Below, in pieces: positions 26,276 to 34,902 of a stretch of DNA of 64,000 bases. Made by a program: the position numbers and the translations under genes. Numbering within the stretch: the first letter of the stretch is position 1; every line of letters starts with the position of its first letter. The DNA comes from Marvinbryantia formatexigens (lineage in GTDB: Bacteria; Bacillota; Clostridia; Oscillospirales; Ruminococcaceae). The notes under the pieces are model-generated. The model did no database searches. It was not told where the DNA came from and worked only from the letters and a program-made list of their open reading frames with translations. Location: assembly GCA_021771035.1 (NCBI GenBank), contig JAETPU010000007.1, positions 71,658 through 135,657 of the forward strand. The letters are read 5' to 3'.

Positions 26276-26787
26276 ACGCCGTAAACTGACGCAAAGCGGC
26301 AGGCGTCGTTCCGACTACCATTTGCAGCGGCAGTGGGAACCTGGAACCGTGGGGGCACGGCTGACGTAAGGCGGCCAACCTGCAAACGTCTTTGGAGATG
26401 AGGAAGTGCTGCTTTCCGGCCCGGAATCCAGCCGGTATCTGTCCCAAAGAAAAGCTTCCGGGATTGGCACAGGGCCCGCGGGGTAAAGGCTGCGTGGGTA
26501 TCGTTTTGCCGCCAGCCAGGGGAAGCGGGAGCTTTGGCCCAAGCCAAGGCAGAATACCTCCCGGCTGGTTCGGGCCTGTTGGCACCGCGAAAGTTTTACA
26601 GCAGGCGCTGTAAAACCCGGTGCCCCGTCAAAGGCAGGCCTGCCGGTTTGGACGGCGAAGGGAGCGCGGCGGCGCGTACTGCGGGAAAAATGAACGGGAA
26701 GATGTTCAGAGTCCATCCTCCGAAGCAGCCAGGGAACTCCGTTGGCTGTTTGGGAGATGCGCTTTGAACCCCGAAGGGGTGAAGAAA
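26276..26787 (+). promoter_or_regulatory. Long structured leader of the efflux operon
   Basis: About 510 bases separate the predicted transcription start from the adaptor gene, with no gene between. Several hairpins are visible. GACGC/GCGTC follows the repeat head. A long one at 26581-26624 has GGCACC/GGTGCC closing GTTTTACAGC/GCTGTAAAAC. No terminator with a T-run is obvious. The length and folding suggest a regulatory RNA, but no known class is recognised. Confidence 0.45.
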
Positions 26788-27819
26788 ATGAAACGTGCAA
26801 GCACAAAGAGGAGAGGGTGCCGGGTACTGTGTACCGCTCTTGCCATGGCGGCGGCGCTCACGGGGTGCGCCCTGTTTCCGAAAGAGGAGGAAGAGGACGC
26901 GCCGGTTTTGGTTAAGCCGGCGGAAATTACCTATCAGACCCAGGACGTGGTCAAGGGCGAGGTGGTCAAGTCCCTGCGGGATACGGCTGCGGTGCGCTCT
27001 GTAAAGGAGTATGACCTGGCCTTTGAAGAACGGGGCGGCTATCTGGGCTCCTGGGAGGTTAAGGCGGGGGACACGGTAAAAAAGGGCCAGCACCTGGCGT
27101 CTTTGGATGTGGATTCGATCGAATCCGAAATTCAGCGGCAGAAAATCAGTGTAGAGCGGGCACAGATCAGCTATAACAAGGTCAAGCGCACCTCTTCGGA
27201 TGAGGACGATCTGCGCCTGGCCCAGCTGGATTTGCAGGAACAGAAGCTTATCCTGCAGCAGTTGCAGAATGAACTGGCAAAATCCACGCTGGTATCCCCC
27301 ATTGACGGCGTAGTGACCTATGTGGCAAGCGTAAAGGTGGGGGACAATGTGTCCGCCCGGCAGCTGCTGGTGACGGTTTCAGATTCCAATCATCTGCAGA
27401 TTCTGTACAGCGGTTCGCAGAAAAGCTCGCTGTCCATTGGACAGGAGGTTCAAATCTATGTGAATTCCACCAAGGCCCAGGGTACCGGTAAGGTGGTTAT
27501 GACGCCTCAGAGCGCCATAGAAGCCGGTTCCAGCGATGAAACCGAAAAGGAATCCGCCATCATCGAGGCGGATGATTCCATAGATCTCAGCGAGGTGGGA
27601 ATCGGCGCCAGCGTTACGATTGTAGTGGTGCTGGATCAGCGGCAGGATGTCCTGGTTGTGCCCACCTCCGCTGTAGAAACTACCACAACGGGAAGCGTAG
27701 TGTATGTGCTGGAGGACGGCATGAAGGTGGAGCGCACCGTGGAAGTGGGGCTTTCCACCACCACCGCGACAGAAATTGTCAGCGGGCTCAGCGAGGGCGA
27801 AAAGGTGGTCGTAAAATAG
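26788..27819 (+). CDS. HlyD/MacA-type periplasmic adaptor lipoprotein
   Basis: A 343-residue membrane-fusion-type subunit of an ABC exporter. It has a lipoprotein signal with lipobox LTGC (Cys27), an acidic linker, and a first barrel/lipoyl half (GGYLGSWEVKAGDTVKKGQHLASLD). A coiled-coil hairpin (ESEIQRQKISVERAQISYNK to LILQQLQNELAK) and a second lipoyl half (STLVSPIDGVVTYVASVKVGDNV) follow. The C-terminal VVPTSAVETTTTGSVVYVLEDG strand is typical of MacA-like proteins. It is first in an operon with a permease and two ATPases. ATG 26788 follows AAGGGGTG. Confidence 0.88.
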   Translation: MKRASTKRRGCRVLCTALAMAAALTGCALFPKEEEEDAPVLVKPAEITYQTQDVVKGEVVKSLRDTAAVRSVKEYDLAFEERGGYLGSWEVKAGDTVKKGQHLASLDVDSIESEIQRQKISVERAQISYNKVKRTSSDEDDLRLAQLDLQEQKLILQQLQNELAKSTLVSPIDGVVTYVASVKVGDNVSARQLLVTVSDSNHLQILYSGSQKSSLSIGQEVQIYVNSTKAQGTGKVVMTPQSAIEAGSSDETEKESAIIEADDSIDLSEVGIGASVTIVVVLDQRQDVLVVPTSAVETTTTGSVVYVLEDGMKVERTVEVGLSTTTATEIVSGLSEGEKVVVK

Positions 27820-27837
27820 CGGAAGGGGGAACGCGCT

Positions 27838-30690
27838 TTGTTTTTCACTACACTGCGCAAAATGCTCAAAAACAAGTGGCTGGTTCTCTGTCTGCTGTTT
27901 GGCTGCCTGCTGGCGGTGTCTGTCTTCAGCAGCATCCCCATCTATACCAACGGCATTTTGCAGAGAATGCTGGTCAAGGATCTCAAGCTGAGCTTTGAGA
28001 ATGGGCAGAATTATCCCGGGATGTGTTCCGTATCCATGGAGTTTAAGGGGAATCCCCAGTCCCAGGAGCAGACAATTACCGATCGCTATCAGGAAATCAG
28101 CACGCATCTGGAGGATAAACTCATCCCCATGACCGGCCTGCCGGTGCAGTCCCGGATGCAGTTTTGGTCGGTGAACAATTTCCTGCTCTCCAGGGCGGAG
28201 GAAAAACCCAGTAAGCTGCGCAGCAAAAAGGCTGGGATTGCCGCGGTGGGGGATTGGCAGGAGCATATCCGCCTGGTATCCGGCGAGATGCCGTCCGCTC
28301 AGCTCCAGGACGGCTGTATTCAGGTGCTGATGACCTCTGAGGCTATGGAGCAGCTGAAAATTGCCGCCAACGCCAAGTATGCCCTGACGGATACCGCCGG
28401 GCGCTTTTCCGAGCCGCTGTATTTTCAGGTGGTGGGTGTGTTTGAGCCCGCGGACGATACGGATTTGTTCTGGGCGGGCGGAATGGAGAACTTCAAGGAC
28501 TGCGTCGTCATGGATGACACGCTGTTCTCCCAGATGTTTTTGGAAACCGGGGAGCCCAAGCTCAATAAGGTACGCTGGGTGTATGCCCTGGATTACACGA
28601 AGATGGATACCAACCACATCTCCAAGGTGAACGCCAGCGCCCAGGAGATGCGCAGTTATATTGCCCAGATGGCCTCCAGGGAGGACTATCCGGCCAATAC
28701 CGCCTCCTATGTCTCCATGGTGAACACCGGCATTCTGGAGACCTATCAGAACCGGGTGGGGCAGATGTACCAGACGCTGTGGATCTTGCAGACGCCCATT
28801 GTGCTGATGCTGGTTTTCTATATCTTTATGGTGAGCCAGCTGGTAGTGGAATTCGACAAAAATGAAATTGCCGTGCTCAAGAGCCGGGGCGCTTCCCGGA
28901 TGCAGATTTTGCGGGGATATTTTTACCAAAGTCTCGTGATAGCGGCGGTTTCCGTGGTGCTGGGGCCGCTTTTGGGGCTTTTGGTGTGCAAAATTCTGGG
29001 TTCTGCCAACGGCTTTTTGGAGTTTGTACAGCGCACGCCGCTGCCGGTGAGCCTCAACGGCGCCACCTATCTGTTTGCGGCCGGGGCGGCGGTGCTGTTC
29101 ATCCTCACGATGATTCTGCCGGTGTTTTTGGCCACCAGGACCACCATTGTCAAGCTCAAGCAGTCCAAGGCCCATAAACGCACCGGAGCCTTTTGGAAAA
29201 AGTATTTCCTGGATGTAATCCTGGTGGGGATCTCCCTGTACGGGCTTTACCTCTACCATAACCGCAGGAGTGTGCTGCTCTCTACAGGGGCCGACAGTTC
29301 CCAGGTGCCGGTGGATCCGCTTTTGTTTGTCATCTCCACCCTGTTTATCCTGGGTGTGGGGCTGCTGTTCCTGCGGCTGTTTCCGCTGGTGGTGCGGGGG
29401 ATCTTTAAGCTGGGAGAAAAGCGCTGGTCCCCGGGGCTGTATGCCTCGCTGATTCAGGTGTCCCGCTCCCAGGGACAAAACCAGTTTTTAATGGTGTTTC
29501 TCATTTTGACCGTAGGGCTTGGGATTTTCAGCGCCAATACGGCGCGCACCCTCAACCAGAACAATGAGGACCGCATCAGTTATTCCGTGGGCGCGGATAT
29601 GGTCACCCAGGAATCCTGGGGGCAAATCGGCGTCAACTACTCCTCGGAGGATTCCGGGGACACCGATCCGGGCGGTTCCATCACGTATGTGGAGCCCAGC
29701 TTCGGGCCCTACACCAAGATGAACACGGTAGAGCTTGCCACCAAGGTGCTGCGGGAGAAAAGCGCCAGCGCCTACTCCGGCGAGAGTGTGCAGAGCGGCA
29801 TTCAGCTCATGGGGATTATCCCCTATGAGTTCGGGCAAATCACCTGGAGCCGCAAAGGGCTTTTGCCCTATCACATCAACCAGTACCTGAACCTGATGAG
29901 CGAGGAGCCCAGCGCCGTTTTGGTCTCCCAGTCCCTGATGGATAAGATGGGCCTGTCCCCGGGCAGCCCTATCTACCTGAAACGGGCCTCAGACGATAAG
30001 TACCTGGAGTGCTTTGTGTATGCGGCAGTGGACTATTGGCCCACCTACAATCCCTTTGACCAGCAGGGGGATCTCATTATTTTCAACTATGATTACCTGG
30101 CCCGGACCATGCCGCTGACGCCCTACCAGGTGTGGTACCGCCTCAAAGACGGGGTGAGCAGCTCAGAATTCTATGATGAGCTGGAGGGGATGGATAAAAA
30201 CATCATTTCGGCCTCCAGTATGAAACAGCAGCTGGTGGCGCTGAAAAACGACCCCTATATCCAGGGGACCAACGGAACCCTGACTTTGGGCTTTTTAGTG
30301 ACAATGGTGGTGAGCGCGGTAGGATTTTTAATCTACTGGATTCTCAACATCAAAGGAAGGATGCTCCAGTTCGGCATTCTGCGCTCCATGGGACTGTCCA
30401 AGAAAAACCTGGTGTGGATGCTCGTATGGGAGCAGCTGCTCATCTCCCTGTCCGCCGCGTTGGCGGGGCTGGGCATCGGGCTTGGGGCAAGCGCCCTGTT
30501 TGTCCCGCTTTTGGAGGTGTTTCGCAGCGCCAGCGAACAGGTTCCGCCCTTCCAGGTGGTGTTCTATGGCTCGGATCTCATGAAGGTGCTGGCCATTGTC
30601 CTGGTGATTTTGGGCGTGGGGCTGGCTGTTTTGACCAGTATTGTCTCCCGCATCAAGATGAGCCAGGCGCTGAAGCTGGGCGAGGAATAA
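27838..30690 (+). CDS. Large FtsX/MacB-like ABC transporter permease
   Basis: The 950-residue membrane protein has an N-terminal helix (about 14-36), a roughly 270-residue extracytoplasmic domain, and a FtsX block of helices around 310-430. More helices lie at about 455-560, then a second extracytoplasmic domain and a final FtsX block with GRMLQFGILRSMGLSKKNL near 840-860 and two closing helices. This is the double-FtsX layout of large MacB/LolCE-like exporters. The TTG start follows GGAAGGGGGA with a 7-base spacing. It sits 18 bp after the adaptor gene. The cargo is unknown; a lipid, peptide or antimicrobial role is possible. Confidence 0.87.
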   Translation: MFFTTLRKMLKNKWLVLCLLFGCLLAVSVFSSIPIYTNGILQRMLVKDLKLSFENGQNYPGMCSVSMEFKGNPQSQEQTITDRYQEISTHLEDKLIPMTGLPVQSRMQFWSVNNFLLSRAEEKPSKLRSKKAGIAAVGDWQEHIRLVSGEMPSAQLQDGCIQVLMTSEAMEQLKIAANAKYALTDTAGRFSEPLYFQVVGVFEPADDTDLFWAGGMENFKDCVVMDDTLFSQMFLETGEPKLNKVRWVYALDYTKMDTNHISKVNASAQEMRSYIAQMASREDYPANTASYVSMVNTGILETYQNRVGQMYQTLWILQTPIVLMLVFYIFMVSQLVVEFDKNEIAVLKSRGASRMQILRGYFYQSLVIAAVSVVLGPLLGLLVCKILGSANGFLEFVQRTPLPVSLNGATYLFAAGAAVLFILTMILPVFLATRTTIVKLKQSKAHKRTGAFWKKYFLDVILVGISLYGLYLYHNRRSVLLSTGADSSQVPVDPLLFVISTLFILGVGLLFLRLFPLVVRGIFKLGEKRWSPGLYASLIQVSRSQGQNQFLMVFLILTVGLGIFSANTARTLNQNNEDRISYSVGADMVTQESWGQIGVNYSSEDSGDTDPGGSITYVEPSFGPYTKMNTVELATKVLREKSASAYSGESVQSGIQLMGIIPYEFGQITWSRKGLLPYHINQYLNLMSEEPSAVLVSQSLMDKMGLSPGSPIYLKRASDDKYLECFVYAAVDYWPTYNPFDQQGDLIIFNYDYLARTMPLTPYQVWYRLKDGVSSSEFYDELEGMDKNIISASSMKQQLVALKNDPYIQGTNGTLTLGFLVTMVVSAVGFLIYWILNIKGRMLQFGILRSMGLSKKNLVWMLVWEQLLISLSAALAGLGIGLGASALFVPLLEVFRSASEQVPPFQVVFYGSDLMKVLAIVLVILGVGLAVLTSIVSRIKMSQALKLGEE

Positions 30691-30709
30691 GCCACAAGGA
30701 GGAATGCAC

Positions 30710-31390
30710 ATGGCACAGCCAATGATCACGGCCAACCATGTTTGCCGGTATTTTACCATGGGCCCCAATACGGTCAAGGCGCTGGAGGATGTCTCTGTTT
30801 CCATCCAGCCAGGGCAGCTCACCATCCTGCGGGGCCGCTCCGGTTCCGGAAAAACCACGCTGCTCAATATCCTTGGGGCACTGGATATGCCCACAAAGGG
30901 GGACGTTGAGTTTGACGGCGAGCTGCTCACCCAACTGACAGAGGCTCAGCGGGACGAGGTGCGCCGGCAGAAGATAGGGTTTGTCTTTCAGTCGGTGGCC
31001 CTAATGTCCTCCATGACCGCCAGGGAAAACGTGGAGTTCGGCCTGCGGGTGGCGGGGTATGACCCGGCAAAGCGCCGGGAGCGGGCGCGGTACTGCCTGG
31101 AAATTGTAGGGCTTTCCAAGCGGATGGATCACCGGCCCCATGAGATGTCCGGCGGCGAACAGCAGCGGGTAGCCATTGCCCGGGCCCTTGCCCACAACCC
31201 CAAGGTTATTTTCGCCGACGAGCCCACGGCGGAACTGGACACCGCCATGGGACTGCAGATTGTCAAGGTGTTTCGGGAACTCATTGAAAACGAGGGGGCC
31301 ACGGTGGTGATGACCACCCATGACCCCAGTATGATGGAAATTGCAGACCGGGTATATACCCTTCAGGACGGAGAGATCATCCATGAGTGA
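30710..31390 (+). CDS. ABC transporter ATP-binding protein (MacB/LolD type), first copy
   Basis: The 226-residue ATPase has Walker A GRSGSGKTTLLN, a QSVALMSSMTARENVEF Q-loop region, signature MSGGEQQRVAIARALA, Walker B VIFADEPTAELD and a switch histidine in TTHDPS. ATG 30710 is preferred over 30704 because AGGAGG at 30697-30702 is then 7 bases away. It overlaps the next gene by 8 bp. It presumably pairs with the large permease, perhaps as a heterodimer with the following ATPase. Confidence 0.92.
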   Translation: MAQPMITANHVCRYFTMGPNTVKALEDVSVSIQPGQLTILRGRSGSGKTTLLNILGALDMPTKGDVEFDGELLTQLTEAQRDEVRRQKIGFVFQSVALMSSMTARENVEFGLRVAGYDPAKRRERARYCLEIVGLSKRMDHRPHEMSGGEQQRVAIARALAHNPKVIFADEPTAELDTAMGLQIVKVFRELIENEGATVVMTTHDPSMMEIADRVYTLQDGEIIHE

Positions 31391-32288
31391 GCATCCGATG
31401 GTTCTGTGCGAGAACCTGGTGAAAATTTATAAGACCGATGAAATCGAGGTGGTGGCGCTTCAGGGGCTAGATCTGGTAGTCCAGCCGGGGGAGCTCATGG
31501 CGATCATCGGCAACAGCGGAAGCGGAAAATCCACCTTGCTCAACATGATAGGCGGATTGGATAAGCCTTCTGCCGGACGGCTTTTGGTGGACGGCAAGGA
31601 CCTGGTGAAGATGACGCCCAAGGATATGATCCCCTATGTGCGCCAGACGGTGGGCTTTGTCTGGCAGAACAACGCCAGAAACCTGATTCCCTACCTGACC
31701 GCCCGGGAGAATGTGGAACTGCCCATGACGCTCAATGGAAAGCGGGATCCTCAGCGGGCGCTCGAGCTCTTGGAGATGGTGGATATCGCCAAGCGCCGGG
31801 ACAGTAAGCTGGGGGAGATGTCCGGCGGCGAACAGCAGCGGGTCGCCATTGCCATCGCTTTGGCCAATAACCCCAAGCTGCTTTTGGCCGATGAGCCCAC
31901 CGGCGCCGTGGATACCAAGACTTCCAGCCATATTGTGGATGTTTTCCGTACCCTCAAGGAGACCCTGGGGCTCACGATCGTCGTCGTGACCCATGACCGC
32001 TCCCTGTCCCAAAAGGTGGACCGGGTGGTGGCCATTCGGGATGGACGCACCAGCAGCGAAATCCTGCGGAAATCCTCCTACCGGGAGCAGCTGGAGCACA
32101 TGGAGGATTTGGCCAGCGCCACGATAGAGGAAACCCATGAGGAATTGGCCGTTCTGGACCGCGCGGGCCGCCTGCAAATCCCTCACGAGTATCTGGAGGC
32201 CATCGAGGCTACGAATGGCAAACTGCGGGTGGAGTTTGACGCTCAGAAAAAGACCATCACCCTCACGGCGCCCGGGAGCGCGGGGTAA
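31383..32288 (+). CDS. ABC transporter ATP-binding protein with AbrB-like C-terminal extension
   Basis: The 301-residue ATPase has Walker A GNSGSGKSTLLN, signature MSGGEQQRVAIAIAL, Walker B LLLADEPTGAVD and a switch histidine in VTHDRS. After the normal end near residue 235 there is a linker, and then LDRAGRLQIPHEYLEAI (about 258-274) with a following beta pair. This looks like a SpoVT/AbrB-type swapped-hairpin motif rather than an ABC element. It is the second ATPase for one permease, overlapping the first by 8 bp, so the two may form a heterodimer with unequal sites. Confidence 0.9.
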   Translation: MSEHPMVLCENLVKIYKTDEIEVVALQGLDLVVQPGELMAIIGNSGSGKSTLLNMIGGLDKPSAGRLLVDGKDLVKMTPKDMIPYVRQTVGFVWQNNARNLIPYLTARENVELPMTLNGKRDPQRALELLEMVDIAKRRDSKLGEMSGGEQQRVAIAIALANNPKLLLADEPTGAVDTKTSSHIVDVFRTLKETLGLTIVVVTHDRSLSQKVDRVVAIRDGRTSSEILRKSSYREQLEHMEDLASATIEETHEELAVLDRAGRLQIPHEYLEAIEATNGKLRVEFDAQKKTITLTAPGSAG

Positions 32289-32440
32289 GCCTCAGGCACA
32301 CTGGCTTGTGAATTTCTGTGTCCAAAGTGGGGCTGCTTGTCCTTTGAGGAGAGACGGAGAGCTTCACCCGGGAAATCAAAACAATCAGTGGAATTTTCTA
32401 TTAGGAAGGACTGACTTTTATTTTTTACTTCTGTATCAGC

Positions 32441-32746
32441 TTGTCCGTGGGACTCATCCTGGGCTTTTTGGGCGGGGGAATTAAAACCCTTGTGAGACGC
32501 AGGGCATATTCCCGGGAAGAGGTCCAAAAAACCCGCCGTCTGCTGAATTGGGGGGCCGCCGTACTCAAGTATACCACCTTTGCGCTGCTGCTTCTGGGGC
32601 TGGTTTGGTGTGTGTATTTCCTGATACTGGGGATTACGGCTCCGCAGCAGGCGGATTACGCCAACAGTATGTCGGAACTGATTGTGGCGGTTTTAACCGT
32701 GATTTCCATTCTGTTTGCCTTTGTGGAGTTTGTCCGGCGAAAATAG
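32441..32746 (+). CDS. Small membrane protein, possible non-AUG start
   Basis: About 101 residues with two or three hydrophobic segments (SVGLILGFLGGGI; TTFALLLLGLVWCVYFLILGI; LIVAVLTVISILFAFVEFV) and a basic linker. No family is recognised. The TTG at 32441 has no ribosome binding site. The frame opens at 32405, and GGAAGGA at 32404-32410 is placed 9 bases before an in-frame ATT at 32420, which would add seven hydrophobic residues and complete the first helix. It follows the export operon by about 150 bp on the same strand. Confidence 0.65.
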   Translation: MSVGLILGFLGGGIKTLVRRRAYSREEVQKTRRLLNWGAAVLKYTTFALLLLGLVWCVYFLILGITAPQQADYANSMSELIVAVLTVISILFAFVEFVRRK

Positions 32747-33096
32747 ATAGGCCTGCCGGTTCGTGTACAAGGCTCCGTCCCCAGCCGCGTTTTGATAAAA
32801 ACCTGGGTACAGCGGGGAATAGGCCACGGAATTTTACGCCGGGACAGCCGTTGGAAACCTTAATTCATGGGACTGGATGGGGGCTTCCGAGTGGGGCGTA
32901 TCTCTGGATGAAAGCCCCAATGAATCCCGCGGGACCACTGGTATTGCAGGCCGGGCCTCCCGCTGCGTTTTATGCCTTTTCTGAAATCTCTGGGAATTTG
33001 GGCGTTTGGACGTGCGGGAAGAACGTGAGTCTCATTTTCCCACAGTAGGAATCAATGGGCTGTATTTGTGCCCAGAGGGTCCCTTTGAGACAGATT
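32747..33096. other. Intergenic stretch, no gene recognised
   Basis: No frame with a binding site or motif is seen between the small membrane protein and the bidirectional terminator. Confidence 0.5.
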
Positions 33097-33135
33097 AAGA
33101 AAAGCCTTCGCCATATTTGGCGAAGGCTTTTCTTA
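33097..33135. terminator. Bidirectional terminator between convergent units
   Basis: Perfect stem AAGAAAAGCCTTCGCC with GGCGAAGGCTTTTCTT around a 6-base loop. It serves the leuA-cimA operon on the - strand and anything arriving on the + strand. Confidence 0.92.
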
Positions 33136-33294
33136 GGATGGTGTGTGAAGGGTGAAAATCGCCGCTCTGCCGGCGAGAGGCGAATGGGCGAACAGGATTG
33201 AGCCAAACTCTCGTTCCTGGTGCGGGTTAAAATCGCCTGTGAGGCGGAAAGTTGTCTTGCGTGCCCCATACAGGGGGGAGGAGAACCGTATCGG

Positions 33295-34884
33295 TCAGCT
33301 GTTGAGGACTTTATCATCCCGCAGCAGCTTATATTCGATGGAATCCGCCAGCGCCATCCAGCTGGCTTCGATAATGTCGGTGGAAACTCCCACAGTGGTC
33401 CAGCTGCGTTCGCCGTCCGTGGATTCAATGAGAACCCGCACCCGCGCGGCGGTGGCGGCGCCGTCCAGCACCCGGACCTTGTAGTCCACCAGGCGCACAT
33501 ACTTGAGGGCGGGGAAAAAGACCTCAAGGGCGCGGCGCAGGGCGATATCCAGGGCGTTTACCGGGCCGTCTCCCTCGGCGGCGGTCATCTCGATGGAATC
33601 CCCCACCTTGACCTTCACCATGGCGGAACAGCTGCGGTCGGTTCTGGGAGCGGGCTGCTCGCCCAGCACCTTGAAATACAGCAGGGTAAAGTAGGGGGAA
33701 AACCGCCCCAGGTGCTTGAGCATCCGCAGTTCCAGGCTGGCCTGGGCGGATTCAAACTGGTATCCATGGTACTCCATCTCCTTGAGCTTTTCCGCAAAGG
33801 AGACCGCCTGAGGGCTGTCCCGGGTGATGCTGTCGTCCAGCGCGTTCATCTTCATGGCGATGGCGCTGCGCCCGGACATCTCCGAAAGCAGGATGTTCCG
33901 GTGGTTTCCCACCTGCGCAGGAGAGATGTGTTCAAAGGAGGCGGTTGTCTTGCTGATGCCGTCCACGTGCATCCCGCCCTTGTGGGTAAAGGCGCTTTTC
34001 CCTACAAAGGGCATTTTGTGATCCAGGTGGATATTGGTGATTTCGGCAAGCACCTTCGCCGTTTTGGTGAGCAGGGGAAGATTCTCCTGCGGGATGCAGG
34101 AATAGGGGAGCTTTATTTGTAAATCCGGGATCAGGGTGGACAAATTGGCATTGCCGCAGCGTTCCCCAAATCCTAAAAAGGTGCCCTGTACATGGCGCGC
34201 ACCCGCCTGGACCGCCAGAATGGTGTTGGCGGCGGCGCAGCCCACATCGTTGTGGCAGTGGATGCCCAGCGGAACCTGAGGGGGAAGGGCGGCGCGCACC
34301 TGAGAAACCACCGGCGTGATGTCCCCCGGCAGGGCCGCGCCGTTGGTATCGCACAGGATAATGGTGTCAGCACCTGCCTGCACTGCCGCCAGCACCACCG
34401 AGAGCGCGTAGTCCTGGTTGGTGCGGTATCCGTCAAAAAAGTGTTCTGCGTCAAAAAACACCCGGCGTCCCTGCTTGGTAAAATAGCGGATGGTCTCTGC
34501 CACCATGCGCAGGTTTTCCTCCAGGGTGGTGTGCAGCACATCTGTCACCTGCATATCCCAGCTTTTTCCGAAAATGCACACGGTCTTCACTCCGCTGGCG
34601 AGAAGCGCCTGGCAGCCGGGATCCTCCTGAACCGTGATTCCCCGGCGGCGGGTGGCGCCGAAGGCCACCAGGCTGGCGTGTTTGAGGGATAAAGTCTGCG
34701 CCGCCTGAAAAAATTGCAGATCCTTTGGGTTGGAGGAGGGGTTGCCGGCCTCGATATAGGAAACGCCCAGCGTATCCAGCTGGCGCACAATGGCTAATTT
34801 ATCGGAGACGGAAAAATTGATGCCCTCGCCCTGGGCGCCGTCCCGAAGGGTGGAATCAAAGATGGACACATTTTCGTTTGACAT
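33295..34884 (-). CDS. cimA: (R)-citramalate synthase
   Basis: DRE-TIM metallolyase that condenses pyruvate and acetyl-CoA to citramalate, the threonine-independent route to 2-oxobutyrate and isoleucine. The 529-residue protein has FDSTLRDGAQGEGINFS, FGKSWDMQV, FFDAEHFFDGY, LCDTNGAALP, GIHCHNDVGCAAANT and the CimA-specific HKGGMHVDGISK. A C-terminal LeuA-type allosteric dimer domain follows. FDSTLRDGAQGEG and HKGGMHVDG distinguish it from LeuA. ATG 34884 follows GGGAGG; an upstream TTG at 34899 overlaps that binding site. It is 18 bp downstream of leuA in one operon. Confidence 0.92.
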   Translation of the reverse strand: MSNENVSIFDSTLRDGAQGEGINFSVSDKLAIVRQLDTLGVSYIEAGNPSSNPKDLQFFQAAQTLSLKHASLVAFGATRRRGITVQEDPGCQALLASGVKTVCIFGKSWDMQVTDVLHTTLEENLRMVAETIRYFTKQGRRVFFDAEHFFDGYRTNQDYALSVVLAAVQAGADTIILCDTNGAALPGDITPVVSQVRAALPPQVPLGIHCHNDVGCAAANTILAVQAGARHVQGTFLGFGERCGNANLSTLIPDLQIKLPYSCIPQENLPLLTKTAKVLAEITNIHLDHKMPFVGKSAFTHKGGMHVDGISKTTASFEHISPAQVGNHRNILLSEMSGRSAIAMKMNALDDSITRDSPQAVSFAEKLKEMEYHGYQFESAQASLELRMLKHLGRFSPYFTLLYFKVLGEQPAPRTDRSCSAMVKVKVGDSIEMTAAEGDGPVNALDIALRRALEVFFPALKYVRLVDYKVRVLDGAATAARVRVLIESTDGERSWTTVGVSTDIIEASWMALADSIEYKLLRDDKVLNS

Positions 34885-34902
34885 TGCACAGCCTCCCAAA
34901 AC

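Noticed and set aside
27379..29478. 699-codon open frame on the - strand opposite the adaptor and permease genes
   Set aside because: Composition is His/Gln/Pro-rich shadow coding of the real + strand genes, with no family motif and no ribosome binding site.
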